From assembly GCA_018267625.1 (NCBI GenBank), contig JAFDYC010000056.1:1-64000 (forward strand): a stretch of 64,000 nucleotides of DNA, in the 5' to 3' direction. This stretch comes from Bacteroidota bacterium (GTDB lineage: Bacteria > Bacteroidota > Bacteroidia > Chitinophagales > Chitinophagaceae). The translations under genes and the position numbers were made by a program. Below, one piece after another: positions 1-9,104 of this stretch. The notes under the pieces were generated by a model that saw only the letters and a list, made by a program, of their open reading frames with translations, made no database searches and was not told the origin of the DNA. Every line of letters begins with the position of its first letter. The first letter of the stretch is position 1.

Positions 1-72
1 GAAGAGTGCGACGCAACGGATGCTCCATAGCATTCCGAAAGCCGGCTAAAAAAATGGATTCCGAATACCGGT

Positions 73-528
73 TCACTCTGCAGTTTTCAGGAAGGGAACT
101 ACCTCAGGAGCCTGCCCCTGCTCTTGAACTTGCAAGGCATACAAGCCTGCCGGAAAGGCGGACACTTCGATGCGGAGGTTCTGGCTGCCTGCTTCAAAGG
201 GTTTTGACAACATGAGAACCCCGTTCATACTAACCAGCGACACCTGTGCAGGCTGTAGCAAGGGTGCCTCCAGCAGAATATGCACTTCATCGGTGGCGGG
301 ATTGGGCCCAATGAGCAGGAAGGTAGGAGCCGGAGCTTGTGGAATTCCTTCCTCAACCGGGACTTGATGATAGGCCAGGGCAAAGCTTTCTGCGGGAGAC
401 CGAACGCTGCCTCCGGTGTAGTCTGGCGGGCCGAAACGATTGATAACATCGGCTCCGGATTGTGCCTGAACGGGTACACTACAGGCAAGAGAAGCGGCAA
501 GAAGCAAGGGAAGCATAAGGCGTTTCAT
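73..528 (-). CDS. Very small T9SS-sorted secreted protein
   Basis: A 151-residue secreted protein. Residues 1-23 form a Sec signal peptide (KR, then a Leu/Ala-rich core, ending VQAQ). Residues of about 24-68 are a short Pro-rich stretch with no recognisable domain. From about residue 70 to the end is a type A T9SS C-terminal sorting domain: it opens GPNPATDEV, has the MNGV turn, and closes with FPAGLY and a final beta strand. The family is exported by the type IX system, which normally cleaves this domain and releases or anchors the cargo. It is odd that almost nothing is left as cargo. It is divergent from the lipoprotein gene at 665. Its own function is unknown. Confidence 0.8.
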   Translation of the reverse strand: MKRLMLPLLLAASLACSVPVQAQSGADVINRFGPPDYTGGSVRSPAESFALAYHQVPVEEGIPQAPAPTFLLIGPNPATDEVHILLEAPLLQPAQVSLVSMNGVLMLSKPFEAGSQNLRIEVSAFPAGLYALQVQEQGQAPEVVPFLKTAE

Positions 529-647
529 GATTCTGGGTTTTGCTCATTATCTGAGGCGTAAATCGGATGCCCTGAACAGCCAACAAAATGTTAGAAACCG
601 GCATTGCCAGAGAGGGGATTTAGCCGTTCAGGCATCCGCCTCAGGGC

Positions 648-655
648 TATTTTTG
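648..655 (+). promoter_or_regulatory. -7 element of the Ig-like lipoprotein gene
   Basis: TATTTTTG matches the Bacteroidota -7 consensus TAnnTTTG. It ends 9 nt before the ATG at 665, so the 5' leader would be only a few bases. It also argues against the longer open frame that begins at 527. Confidence 0.5.
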
Positions 656-664
656 CGCCCTGCA

Positions 665-2107
665 ATGAAGGCATCCCGGCTCAGCATCATTCCCGCTTTG
701 GCGGCATTCTCCCTGCTCAGTGCTTGTGCCAATATTGTGGCCCCCACCGGCGGGAAACAAGATCTTATTCCACCCCGGCTAATCAGCTTGTCTCCGCCCG
801 ACTCCCAACGGAATGCCCGCATCCAGAAAATCCGCTTCGGCTTCGATGAATATGTGACGCTCAGCAATGCTTCGGCACAGGTGCAAATAGCGCCCCTGCT
901 GCGCATTCCACTGACGGTGACAGCCTCGGGCAAGCATGTCAGCATCAGCATTCCGGACAGCCTGCTGCAAGATGAAACCACGTACCATATCAGCCTGGGC
1001 GATGCTATCCGCGACATCCACGAAGGCAATGCCTATTCCAGTAAGGGATACACCTTCAGCACCGGTGCCTACTTTGATTCCCTGGCCGTGACGGGCAGGG
1101 TGTTGGCTGCAAACACCGGCCTGCCTGATTCTGCGGCTACAGTGATGCTCTATGCAGCGGCCTCCGGAGATAGTGCCGTGGTGCGTGAAAAACCGATGTA
1201 CTCGGTACGGGCAGGAGCGGATGGTCGCTTTGTGATTGACGGGCTGCCGGCAAGGCCGTTCCGCATCTATGCGTTGCGGGATGCAAACAACAACCTGACT
1301 TACGATGGAGGCAATGAATGGATCGCGTTTTCAGACAGCCTCATCCTTCCGGCCCATCCAGCGCGGGGGCCTATAGAGCTACGGATCTTTCAAGAGCCAC
1401 TTTCCGACACAGCAAAACAGGTTACTGGAAGGGTGGCAGGCGCGTTTCGTCCTGAAGCCCGAGGTTCTACTCCCTTACTTTCTGGCTACCGGCTGAGTGC
1501 TGACACCAACGACCTGAAACGCCGCACTCAAGACCTGAATGACCCTCTGATGCTGCAACTGGCCCATCGTTCACCCATTGGTCTGAACAAGGAAAAGCTA
1601 TTCCTCTCCTACGACAGTTCCGGTATCACGGTAGAGGCAAGCCTGAGCGTACATACCGATTCAGACAGGCTGCATTACGAACTGCAAACCCCCTGGCTGC
1701 AAAACACGGCGTACACCCTGCGCCTGCAAAAGGGCTTTGCCCAGGATAGCAGCCACCACGACCTGATGCCCGGGCGCTATTCCTTCCGCACCAAGCGCGA
1801 TGAGGATTATGGCAGGCTCAGCATCCACTTGCCTTCAAAATATTACGGGAAGCAGTTTTTGCTTCAGGTTTCGAATGAAAAAGACACGGTCTATCAGCAG
1901 CCCGTGCGGGATACGATGGTGGTTTTACCGCTACTGGCTCCGGGCATGTACACCTTGCGGGTGATTGTGGATGCCAATGAAAACGGGGCATGGGATGCCG
2001 GCAATTTGTTTTTGAAACGGCAGCCCGAACGGGTCATTCCCTACCTGCAAGCCATTCACCTGAAAGCAGGCTGGGAACAACAGGTGGATTTTGAAGGCAA
2101 GAAATAA
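665..2107 (+). CDS. Ig-like domain lipoprotein
   Basis: A 480-residue exported lipoprotein. The start at 665 gives a signal peptide ending in the lipobox LLSAC. The longer frame from 527 would hide it and would lie upstream of the -7 element. Right after the Cys comes PTGGKQD and then IPPRLISLSPPDS, the typical opening of Bacteroidota proteins with a bacterial Ig-like (Big_5) domain. That domain runs to about residue 140. The rest is beta-rich and includes a segment (DANNNLTYD) like carboxypeptidase-regulatory or DUF2141 folds. I infer a periplasmic or outer-membrane-facing structural protein. The precise role is unknown. It converges with the TonB receptor at 2138. Confidence 0.8.
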   Translation: MKASRLSIIPALAAFSLLSACANIVAPTGGKQDLIPPRLISLSPPDSQRNARIQKIRFGFDEYVTLSNASAQVQIAPLLRIPLTVTASGKHVSISIPDSLLQDETTYHISLGDAIRDIHEGNAYSSKGYTFSTGAYFDSLAVTGRVLAANTGLPDSAATVMLYAAASGDSAVVREKPMYSVRAGADGRFVIDGLPARPFRIYALRDANNNLTYDGGNEWIAFSDSLILPAHPARGPIELRIFQEPLSDTAKQVTGRVAGAFRPEARGSTPLLSGYRLSADTNDLKRRTQDLNDPLMLQLAHRSPIGLNKEKLFLSYDSSGITVEASLSVHTDSDRLHYELQTPWLQNTAYTLRLQKGFAQDSSHHDLMPGRYSFRTKRDEDYGRLSIHLPSKYYGKQFLLQVSNEKDTVYQQPVRDTMVVLPLLAPGMYTLRVIVDANENGAWDAGNLFLKRQPERVIPYLQAIHLKAGWEQQVDFEGKK

Positions 2108-2137
2108 AGTAGCTACAGCCCCGGGAAGCAGCAGGAA

Positions 2138-4003
2138 TTAGTTCCCTCCCAAGCGCAAGCCCACACACCACCATCGCCCCGGCAAGGGCACGGCGCCACT
2201 CTCTTTATAGTCTGTGTTCAGCATATTATTCAGCTCCGTAAACACAGACCACCCCGACCCATGATATGCAATGCGTGCGTCCAGCAGTGTATAATCGTTT
2301 TGGCTGATCCGGTACTGATAGCGGGCACTCATCATACATTCAAAATGCTTCAGGAATTGAGCATGCAGCATCGCAATAGCCTGATGGCGCAAGGCTTCGA
2401 TGGTGTAGCGAGTGAGCTGCTCAGAAGGTTTTTGAATGTCCATGTCTAAGTAGGTATAGCCCAGTTTCAGGTTCAGCGCCAGGGCTTCAGGCAGACGCAG
2501 CGCCGCGTTCAGATTCAGGTTCGTCTCTACAGAAAATCCCTGCGTGTTGACGGTTTGAAAGTTTTGAGGTTGCCATTTGGACGTAGCATCGGCTCGCACC
2601 CAATCAATGTAGTTCGTCGTGTGGCGGTAGAAATAGTTTCCTTCCAACCGGTAGGCGGCGCGCTGAAACCGGAAACCGGCTTCGGAAAATTGAGCCTGTT
2701 CGGGCAGTAAGCCTGGGTTGCCGATGTTGCTTGGGCCGTTGTAATAAAGGTCTGTGTAGGTAGGCAGGCGCTGTCCCGTGGAGGCATTGGCAAAAAACCG
2801 AAGTCCGGCTATCGGTTCGTAGCCGAAGTCAAGGCTGGGAAAGGCTTGCCAGCCATAGTCGGAATTATAGTTCAGATACACGCCGCCACCTGCAGATAAG
2901 GTCTTTGAGAGCGGGTGTTTATACTCGGCATAAAAGCCCGTGTTGTCGCGTTGGTGCCGGCCCAGATTATTGCTGACAATCTGTTCCTGTCGCTGCTCAA
3001 TACCTAAGCCCAAAGAGCCTTTGCCGAGGCGGATGCTACTTTGGATTTCTCCATCCAGCACATTTGTCTCATGGATGTTGTGATAGAGTTCGGGGTTTTG
3101 TCGCAGGTAGATATAATCATCCTTGTTGTAGCGGTAGCTCAGCCGAGGGCTGATGGAAATCCGGTCATTCAGTTGTTGGGTCCATTTCAGGCTGCCCACC
3201 GCAGTCTGGGTAGTTTCTGTTGCTTCTGCATCATTGGGAGCTGCATAAAAGAGGCTGGCGCCAAAATGATTGTAGAAATAACCCGCCTGTGCATCCAATT
3301 TACTTTTCTCAGAAACACGCCATTGATTCTGGTAAAAAAGCCGGTAGTCTTCATAGGCGGTATTGTACCGAAATCCATTGCCTCGGTTCTGATCCAACGA
3401 AAGCATTTGAGCCATGTTCTTAGTCTGAAATGTAGCCGTGGCCTGGGCGCCCCAGTTGTAGAAGATCTCGCCATTGCTGCTGTCCGTCATCAACGAAGAA
3501 CCGGCATAGGCCTGCGCCTGCAGCCCGCTGGCAGCCGGAATTTGCGTGATGATATTGATAGCTCCTGCCAGTGCATTGACACCATACTTGCGTGCCGCAG
3601 CACCGCGCAGTACTTCGATATGATCAATAGCAGAAAGCGGCAAGGGCAGGTTCAGCAGGTGGTGGCCTGTTTGCGGGTCCGACATTTTGACGCCGTTGAG
3701 GAGCACCAGCACCTGGTCGAAATTGCTGCCATAGATGCTGAGGTCGGCTTGTGTGCCCCAGGGGCCGCGCTGCCGCAGGTCCACACCGCTCACATAAGCC
3801 AACAACTCAGTCACGGAATGCACCGGTAGCGCAGCTATTTCTTCCCTGCTTAAAATCTGAATGCTGTTATTCTGCCGGGAAAGGCTGGCTGAGAATCTGT
3901 TTTCATGAACAATGACTGAATCAAGGTTTGCATTCATTTGTGCTTTTGCCGGTACAATCAGGGATATCCAGACCAGGAACACCAGACATTGAGCTTTCCA
4001 CAT
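2138..4003 (-). CDS. TonB-dependent outer-membrane receptor, BtuB-like
   Basis: A 621-residue TonB-dependent transporter. The signal peptide ends AKAQ at about residue 22. A TonB-box-like DSVIV follows near residue 28, then a plug domain of about residues 42-155 with VLVLLNGVKMSDP, IEVLRGAAARKYG and GAINIIT motifs. A 22-strand-type barrel follows to the C-terminus (TDYKESGAVPLPGRW close to the end). Size and motifs resemble the BtuB/cobalamin branch rather than SusC. There is no carboxypeptidase-like N-domain. The substrate could be a corrinoid, a siderophore or another small ligand. I see no cobalamin riboswitch upstream, so the B12 assignment is only a family resemblance. Confidence 0.82.
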   Translation of the reverse strand: MWKAQCLVFLVWISLIVPAKAQMNANLDSVIVHENRFSASLSRQNNSIQILSREEIAALPVHSVTELLAYVSGVDLRQRGPWGTQADLSIYGSNFDQVLVLLNGVKMSDPQTGHHLLNLPLPLSAIDHIEVLRGAAARKYGVNALAGAINIITQIPAASGLQAQAYAGSSLMTDSSNGEIFYNWGAQATATFQTKNMAQMLSLDQNRGNGFRYNTAYEDYRLFYQNQWRVSEKSKLDAQAGYFYNHFGASLFYAAPNDAEATETTQTAVGSLKWTQQLNDRISISPRLSYRYNKDDYIYLRQNPELYHNIHETNVLDGEIQSSIRLGKGSLGLGIEQRQEQIVSNNLGRHQRDNTGFYAEYKHPLSKTLSAGGGVYLNYNSDYGWQAFPSLDFGYEPIAGLRFFANASTGQRLPTYTDLYYNGPSNIGNPGLLPEQAQFSEAGFRFQRAAYRLEGNYFYRHTTNYIDWVRADATSKWQPQNFQTVNTQGFSVETNLNLNAALRLPEALALNLKLGYTYLDMDIQKPSEQLTRYTIEALRHQAIAMLHAQFLKHFECMMSARYQYRISQNDYTLLDARIAYHGSGWSVFTELNNMLNTDYKESGAVPLPGRWWCVGLRLGGN

Positions 4004-4026
4004 ACTGAGCTATCAATTTTGGGGCG

Positions 4027-4034
4027 CAAATCTA
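4027..4034 (-). promoter_or_regulatory. -7 element of the BtuB-like receptor
   Basis: Read on the minus strand this is TAGATTTG, followed by GCGCCCC. It lies 23 nt before the ATG at 4003. Confidence 0.45.
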
Positions 4035-4209
4035 TCGGCAATGGGAAGTGTAAACCTTCAGGCCGTACATAACTTTCCAAGCCTCAAATGAGTCATACTT
4101 TCTTTGGGAAATGGCTTTGTTATTTGAAAAAAAACGGAAGCCATTCACACAGGGATGCCCCGATTCCATCAGCTACTGCATGTGGCGTTTCCTCTACTTT
4201 GGCGGGCCT

Positions 4210-4217
4210 TATTTTTG
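4210..4217 (+). promoter_or_regulatory. -7 element upstream of the glycine-rich membrane protein gene
   Basis: TATTTTTG matches TAnnTTTG. It lies inside the open frame that begins at 4111, so it argues that translation starts downstream of about 4222. Confidence 0.4.
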
Positions 4218-4314
4218 TTATGATGGCCTGCCGGTATTTCTCTTTCAGAAAAGGCCTCGAAGCGTAATACCGATCTCGCAGCAACCCTGTTTACACCCCA
4301 AAAAATATTTCGTC

Positions 4315-4779
4315 TTGCAGCTTATCGAACTTAAAAAGGCGGAGTCGCTTTCTCAAAACAATCAGCTCAATGAGCGATACAATCAGCTATCCTTCATGCT
4401 CGAAGAATTGCGTTTAAAAAGCCTTCCTGAAGAAATCATTTCCATTATCAACGAAAAAATTGACCAGGTCAACAATAGCCCGCTCGAAGGCAAGGAACGC
4501 TGCAAACTGATTCGGACACAACTATGGGCTATAATCCGGCTCGTGGAGAAGAAGCTCAAAATCGTTCCTAAAAATTATTACCGGAACTACTGGATGCTGG
4601 TGGGCATGTCGGCATTTGGCATTCCGCTGGGAGTAGCCTTCGGCACGAGCCTGCACAACATGGGCTTTATCGGAATAGGCCTTCCTATTGGTCTGGCCAT
4701 CGGAATAGCCATCGGCACCGGCATGGACCAGAAAGCGCAGACTGAGGGCCGGCAGTTGAGCATTGAAGCTAAATATTGA
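4315..4779 (+). CDS. Conserved small membrane protein with glycine-rich helices
   Basis: About 154 residues from a TTG at 4315. The region starting LIELKKAESL with many charged residues (to about residue 100) looks like a cytoplasmic helical domain. Two Gly-rich membrane helices follow (PLGVAFGTSL and GIGLPIGLAIGIAIG), then a short polar tail. I recall Bacteroidota hypotheticals with this helical domain plus glycine-zipper tail that begin at the equivalent of IELKKA, which is why I prefer the TTG. The first in-frame ATG at 4111 would add 68 residues of unlikely composition. The function is unknown. The 3' end is 25 bases from the convergent mlaE-type gene. Confidence 0.6.
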   Translation: MQLIELKKAESLSQNNQLNERYNQLSFMLEELRLKSLPEEIISIINEKIDQVNNSPLEGKERCKLIRTQLWAIIRLVEKKLKIVPKNYYRNYWMLVGMSAFGIPLGVAFGTSLHNMGFIGIGLPIGLAIGIAIGTGMDQKAQTEGRQLSIEAKY

Positions 4780-4804
4780 AGCTCCTTTGAGCTACTCAGG
4801 GGAA

Positions 4805-5548
4805 TCAGAGCAACACAATAGACAGGGCATAATCTGCCAGCAGGATCAGGATGCAGCTCACCACCACAGCCGTTGTAGATGCGCGGCCAATCTGGAGCGC
4901 TCCGCCTTCCACATAATAGCCGTAATAGGCCGGCACTGTGGAAATGATAAAGGCAAAAGTGACCGCCTTGGTCATCGCAAAAAACAGGTTGTAAGCCAGG
5001 AAGCCACTAATCAATCCGCGCAGGAATTGTTCCTGATTCAGGATGGAAGAAAACGTGCCGGCCAGAAACCCGCCCCAGATGCCAATGGCAATGGAGATAA
5101 TAATCAGGCAAGGGACTACCAACAGCGCCGCCAGCACTTTAGGCAGCACCAGATAAGCCTTGGAATTGATGCCCATAATTTCCAAAGCATCTATCTGCTC
5201 GCTCACCCGCATATTTCCCAATTCCGAAGCAATCTTAGAACCGACCACACCGGCCAGAATAATACAAATCACCGTGGGAGAAAGCTCCAGAATCATGGAG
5301 TCGCGAATGATGCCGGCAATGATGGGTTTGGGCACGATGGGCGACACAAGCTGATACGCCGTCTGCACCGTCAGCACCATACCTAGAAATACTGAAACGA
5401 TACACACAATCGGCAGCGAACGGATGCCCATATCATTACACTGCACCATGAACTCGTTCCAGTAAACCCGGTAATTCTCCGGCTTGCTGACACTATCTCT
5501 CAGCATGAGTGCATACCTGCCAAGGTGCTTCAGAAAACGAAGAATCAT
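4805..5548 (-). CDS. MlaE-family ABC transporter permease
   Basis: A 247-residue inner-membrane permease of the MlaE/YrbE family (phospholipid or sterol ABC transporter, MCE systems). Visible features are the N-terminal amphipathic stretch, five to six hydrophobic segments and the family signature running from VFLGMVLTVQ through GVVGSKIASELGNMRVSEQIDALE to MGINSKAYLVLPK. The start is the ATG at 5548; the frame extends to a TTG at 5566. Known MlaE proteins work with an ATPase (MlaF) and an MCE protein (MlaD), but neither is next to it here. The gene stands alone between opposite-strand neighbours. The partners may be elsewhere or just separated in this lineage. Confidence 0.88.
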   Translation of the reverse strand: MILRFLKHLGRYALMLRDSVSKPENYRVYWNEFMVQCNDMGIRSLPIVCIVSVFLGMVLTVQTAYQLVSPIVPKPIIAGIIRDSMILELSPTVICIILAGVVGSKIASELGNMRVSEQIDALEIMGINSKAYLVLPKVLAALLVVPCLIIISIAIGIWGGFLAGTFSSILNQEQFLRGLISGFLAYNLFFAMTKAVTFAFIISTVPAYYGYYVEGGALQIGRASTTAVVVSCILILLADYALSIVLL

Positions 5549-5648
5549 ATCGGGAGCTTGAAGCAATAAAGTTGCTGAAAAACGGCAGCGGCAACCGGAG
5601 CTTTTTTATCGTGATAGGCCTGTCCCTTCACCGCGCCGGGCCGTCCGC

Positions 5649-5656
5649 TACATTTG
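5649..5656 (+). promoter_or_regulatory. -7 element of the carboxyltransferase gene
   Basis: TACATTTG matches TAnnTTTG and ends only 6 nt before the ATG at 5663. The message would be almost leaderless. The TTG at 5654 that would extend the frame lies inside this element and can be rejected as a start. Confidence 0.5.
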
Positions 5657-5662
5657 TCCCTT

Positions 5663-7204
5663 ATGACCGACAACATCGCGCTGCTGCAGCAAATGACGGC
5701 AGCAGCACAACTGGGAGGGGGCAAAGCCCGTATCGAATCCCAACATAAAAAAGGAAAACTCACCGCCCGCGAACGGCTTCAAATCCTCCTCGATGAAGGC
5801 ACTTTTCAGGAAATAGGCGCCTTCGTAACCCACCGAAGCACCGACTTTGGCATGGAAAACGAAGTCTTTCTCGGCGATGGAGTCGTGACCGGATATGGGA
5901 GTATCGCAGGCCGCCTGGTCTATGTCTTTTCCCAGGACTTCACCGTGTTTGGCGGCTCGCTTAGTGAGACCCACGCCGAAAAAATTTGCCGCATCATGGA
6001 CCTGGCCCTGCAAAACGGGGCCCCGGTCATCGGCCTCAACGACAGCGGCGGCGCGCGCATTCAGGAAGGAGTGGTCAGCCTCGGTGGCTATGCCGATATC
6101 TTCCACCGGAATGTGCAGGCCTCCGGTGTGGTGCCTCAGCTCAGCGCCATCATGGGGCCTTGTGCCGGAGGCGCCGTCTATTCACCTGCGATCACCGACT
6201 TTATCCTGATGGTAGAAGGGAGCAGCTACATGTTTGTGACCGGGCCTAATGTGGTGAAAACCGTTACCCACGAACAAGTGACCAGCGAAGAACTGGGCGG
6301 TGCGCAAACCCATGCTTCCCGCAGCGGGGTTACGCACTTTGCCTGCACCAACGAAGTAGAATGTATCCAGTGCCTTAAAGAACTACTCAGCTACATCCCT
6401 CAAAACTGTGAGGAGGAGGCCCCGTCCCTACCCTACCATGCCGGCAACGAAACACGCGAAGTCCTGGCCCACATCATCCCCGACAACCCCAATCAGCCCT
6501 ACGACATGAAAGAGGTGATTGCAGGCCTGGCCGATGAAGGGAAGTTCCTGGAAGTGCATAAAGACTATGCAGAAAATATTGTGGTGGGTTTCGCCCGCAT
6601 TGCCGGCAAAAGCACGGGCATCGTGGCCAACCAACCCGCCCAGCTTGCCGGCGTCTTAGACATTGCCAGCAGCAAAAAAGGCGCTCGTTTTGTCCGTTTC
6701 TGCGATGCGTTTAATATCCCCCTGCTCGTACTGGTGGACGTACCCGGCTTTCTGCCCGGCACCGACCAGGAATGGGGTGGCATCATCACCAACGGTGCCA
6801 AACTACTTTATGCTCTTAGCGAAGCCACCGTCCCTAAAGTAACGGTCATCACCCGCAAGGCTTACGGTGGTGCTTACGATGTAATGAACTCCAAACACAT
6901 CGGTGCCGACATGAATTTCGCCTGGCCTTCCGCAGAGATTGCCGTGATGGGCGCTAAGGGAGCCGCAGAAATTATTTTCAAGAAAGAAATAAAAGAAGCA
7001 GCCGACAAGGAAGCTAAGATGAAAGAAAAAGAAGCCGAATACGCCTCCAAATTTGCCAACCCCTATGGCGCTGCTGCCCGCGGATATATTGATGAAGTCA
7101 TCCTTCCTGAACAGACTCGCGAACGCCTCATCCGGGCCTACGATATGCTACGCAACAAAGCCCTCAGTGGGCCAAAGCGGAAGCATGGCAATATCCCGCT
7201 GTAG
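5663..7204 (+). CDS. Acyl-CoA carboxylase carboxyltransferase (beta) subunit
   Basis: A 513-residue biotin-dependent carboxyltransferase of the propionyl/acetyl-CoA carboxylase type. It moves the carboxyl group from carboxybiotin to an acyl-CoA in the cytosol. The crotonase-like double fold is clear: the [19 protein letters not shown]-terminus, [11 protein letters not shown] and [12 protein letters not shown] oxyanion-hole loops in the first half, then [30 protein letters not shown] and [11 protein letters not shown] in the second. Length and the [11 protein letters not shown] tail are those of PccB-type proteins. The biotinylated alpha subunit is not adjacent. Whether propionyl-CoA or another substrate is used cannot be read from sequence. 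Confidence 0.93.
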   Translation: MTDNIALLQQMTAAAQLGGGKARIESQHKKGKLTARERLQILLDEGTFQEIGAFVTHRSTDFGMENEVFLGDGVVTGYGSIAGRLVYVFSQDFTVFGGSLSETHAEKICRIMDLALQNGAPVIGLNDSGGARIQEGVVSLGGYADIFHRNVQASGVVPQLSAIMGPCAGGAVYSPAITDFILMVEGSSYMFVTGPNVVKTVTHEQVTSEELGGAQTHASRSGVTHFACTNEVECIQCLKELLSYIPQNCEEEAPSLPYHAGNETREVLAHIIPDNPNQPYDMKEVIAGLADEGKFLEVHKDYAENIVVGFARIAGKSTGIVANQPAQLAGVLDIASSKKGARFVRFCDAFNIPLLVLVDVPGFLPGTDQEWGGIITNGAKLLYALSEATVPKVTVITRKAYGGAYDVMNSKHIGADMNFAWPSAEIAVMGAKGAAEIIFKKEIKEAADKEAKMKEKEAEYASKFANPYGAAARGYIDEVILPEQTRERLIRAYDMLRNKALSGPKRKHGNIPL

Positions 7205-7425
7205 CAATCATCACCCGCTCACAAAGATCTTTCCCCTGGCAACAGCCTGTTACTTTCTTTAGAAAAAGAACGACCTTATCCGGCCCTCTATTGAGCCCTG
7301 ACGAAAATGAATTTGATGTGTTTTTGAAGAAACTTCATGCAATTACCAGTTCCCAGCCAGCAGGCGGCAACAGGATCCAACAGGCCCGTACATCCACCAG
7401 CCAAACGGACTACAAGTTCCTGTCA

Positions 7426-8253
7426 ATGGGTACAATGCTTGTCCGGATTTTCCTCAACACGAGCATATACACCGCCTTTTGTGCCCTGGCCTTGTGCCTC
7501 GGTGCCGAGCATGTGATGCTGGGCTTTGTGCCGCCCCTGATTACGCCGCTTCATGCGCTCATCTTTGGCTGCACGCTGATAGATTACAATATCCACCACC
7601 TCTTCAACCGCAACCCGAAGGCTGATCCCTGGATTGCTCATCCCCTTCGCTGGCACTGGGGTGTATGCCTTGCCGGTGCTGGCCTTTGCCTCTGGGCCTT
7701 ACCTCATCTTCCCGGGCAGGTGCTGGCCGGATGCGCTGCATTGGGCCTGCTGGCATTAGCCTATTCCACACCCCTGCTGCCCTTCCGGTACAAGACACGG
7801 CTAAAAGATTTCGGGCTGCTGAAAATTCATATCCTCACCGCCGTTTGGGTGACGGTGGGCACCGTGATTCCCGCCCTGTATCACCATATCCCCCTGAGCG
7901 CATATTGGCTCGAAATCGTCATTCGCTGCCTGCTCATATTCCCGCTTTGCATTGCCTTTGACATCCGCGATGCTGACACGGACCGCGCGCGAGGTATCAA
8001 TACGCTGCCCAATACCCTGGGTATCCCGATGGCCTACCGCGTCATCAACTACAACCTGCTCGCCTATTTCGCCTTTGCCATCGTCCGCTGCCTGTTTCGC
8101 TACTCCCACGAGCAACTCATCACCTATGCCCTGAGCGGCCTTGCTGCCTGGGGCTTTATCACCCTGTCGCGCTACAAGCATTACCCCTTCATCTATCTGG
8201 CCCTGATTGACGGCGTGATGCTCTTATACGGAAGCCTCCAGGCCATCCTGTAA
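7426..8253 (+). CDS. UbiA-like multi-pass membrane protein
   Basis: About 275 residues with seven to nine hydrophobic segments. The segment FDIRDADTDRARGINTLP fits the second Asp-rich motif of the UbiA prenyltransferase family (prenyl transfer to aromatic acceptors, as in menaquinone synthesis). The first motif, normally NDxxDxxxD, is only partly there: DYNIHHLFNRNPKAD. I therefore call it UbiA-like rather than assign a substrate. The frame is open from a TTG at 7291, but that extension is polar and lacks a good start. ATG 7426 (or ATG 7435) opens the first membrane helix. It lies downstream of the carboxyltransferase with a 221-base gap. Confidence 0.62.
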   Translation: MGTMLVRIFLNTSIYTAFCALALCLGAEHVMLGFVPPLITPLHALIFGCTLIDYNIHHLFNRNPKADPWIAHPLRWHWGVCLAGAGLCLWALPHLPGQVLAGCAALGLLALAYSTPLLPFRYKTRLKDFGLLKIHILTAVWVTVGTVIPALYHHIPLSAYWLEIVIRCLLIFPLCIAFDIRDADTDRARGINTLPNTLGIPMAYRVINYNLLAYFAFAIVRCLFRYSHEQLITYALSGLAAWGFITLSRYKHYPFIYLALIDGVMLLYGSLQAIL

Positions 8254-8628
8254 TCCAGGTTTGGCTTTGGGTGAAGCTGTGTGGAGCATGCCCCAATTGA
8301 AGCAAGGGCCCTGCTGAGCCCCCTTTTTGGGTGACACGGTTTCGCCTGCTCAACCACTCCGTTTCCGTGTCTTTGCTGCATCCTGGGAACAAAAAATTGC
8401 CTAAGGGTTTTCTGCAATAGTCTCCGTTTCGTGCGCAAGCATTCAGGCACCAACTTTTCACTTGCCAAATAGCGAAGCAAAAACCTGAAGGCTGCGATCC
8501 TGAAATCATGTTCAGGACTGGCTGAGACGGAAGCCGGGTGCTACGCTCTTACTGACTAAAAAAAAGAAAGGCTACTTCTAAAAGCAGCCTCTGGTAGCGG
8601 CATCCGGCAGGGATGGACGCAACGCGAA
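8254..8628. other. Intergenic region, 375 bases
   Basis: No supported gene. The only feature I recognise is the minus-strand terminator at 8557-8590 serving the gene at 8629. The rest shows no convincing coding bias, tRNA or riboswitch. Confidence 0.5.
8557..8590 (-). terminator. Rho-independent terminator of the DUF5684-like gene
   Basis: On the minus strand the sequence folds AGGCTGCTT / AAGTAGCCT (one G-T pair) around a TTAG loop at 8569-8590. It is followed by TTTCTTTTTTTT at 8557-8568. Confidence 0.75.
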
Positions 8629-9042
8629 TCAGGATGAAAACTTTCCTTTATCGAGATCGAAGGAATGCTGTTGCTGGTAGGACTGGAAGGCTGCAGAATC
8701 GCCGTAGGGGCCTATATATCGGGCACTGCCTAAGGCCAGGATGGGAAAGAAAATGGCGCCCAACAGCACCAGGCCTATGGTGAATCCTTCATCCTTGCCA
8801 AAGCTTTTGGATAGCATATTGTACGTCCAAATGAGGAAGATAAAGTTGACAAAGGGGATGATAAACAGAATCAGCCACCAGCCTGGCTTGCCTACAAAAC
8901 GAATCATCACGTACAGGTTGTAGATAGGGATGATGCCTTCCCAACCTTCGCGGCCTGCTTTTTCAAACAGTTTCCAGGAGCAGTAGAGGTAGAAAAGAAC
9001 AAGGGCCAGCCAGAAGATGACAAGGAAGAATAAGCCAATCAT
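8629..9042 (-). CDS. DUF5684-like small membrane protein
   Basis: A 137-residue integral membrane protein. Helix 1 is residues 1-24. A short loop holding KLFEKAGREGWEGIIPIYNLYVM leads to a second helix (WWLILFIIPFVNFIFLIW). A third Gly/Ile/Phe-rich helix lies near residues 90-110, and the tail is polar. The KAGREGW...PIYN loop is typical of DUF5684 proteins, which often appear fused or next to signal peptidase I in Bacteroidota. No peptidase is next to it here. The function is unknown. A strong terminator follows. Confidence 0.7.
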   Translation of the reverse strand: MIGLFFLVIFWLALVLFYLYCSWKLFEKAGREGWEGIIPIYNLYVMIRFVGKPGWWLILFIIPFVNFIFLIWTYNMLSKSFGKDEGFTIGLVLLGAIFFPILALGSARYIGPYGDSAAFQSYQQQHSFDLDKGKFSS

Positions 9043-9104
9043 GGATGATATTATTTACCCATAAACCTAACAAAAGGGACGGAAAAACAGCTTGGGAAGA
9101 TGAC

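Larger units (their letters stand above)
4004..4314. other. Divergent intergenic region
   Basis: About 310 bases without a supported gene. It holds the minus-strand -7 element of the receptor (4027-4034) and a plus-strand TATTTTTG at 4210-4217 that probably serves the gene starting near 4315. An open frame continues up to an ATG at 4111, but its translation (Cys-, Phe- and Pro-rich) looks non-coding and lies mostly upstream of the promoter. Confidence 0.5.

Noticed and set aside
3041-3829. A 262-residue open frame antisense to the BtuB-like receptor
   Set aside because: It mirrors the codons of a clear TonB receptor on the other strand, has no family features and no promoter.
4004-4110. Cobalamin riboswitch upstream of the BtuB-like receptor
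   Set aside because: The gap is too short before the -7 element and shows no B12-box-like conserved sequence.
4111-4314. N-terminal extension of the glycine-rich membrane protein
   Set aside because: A -7 element lies inside it, and the translation is unlike the rest of the protein.
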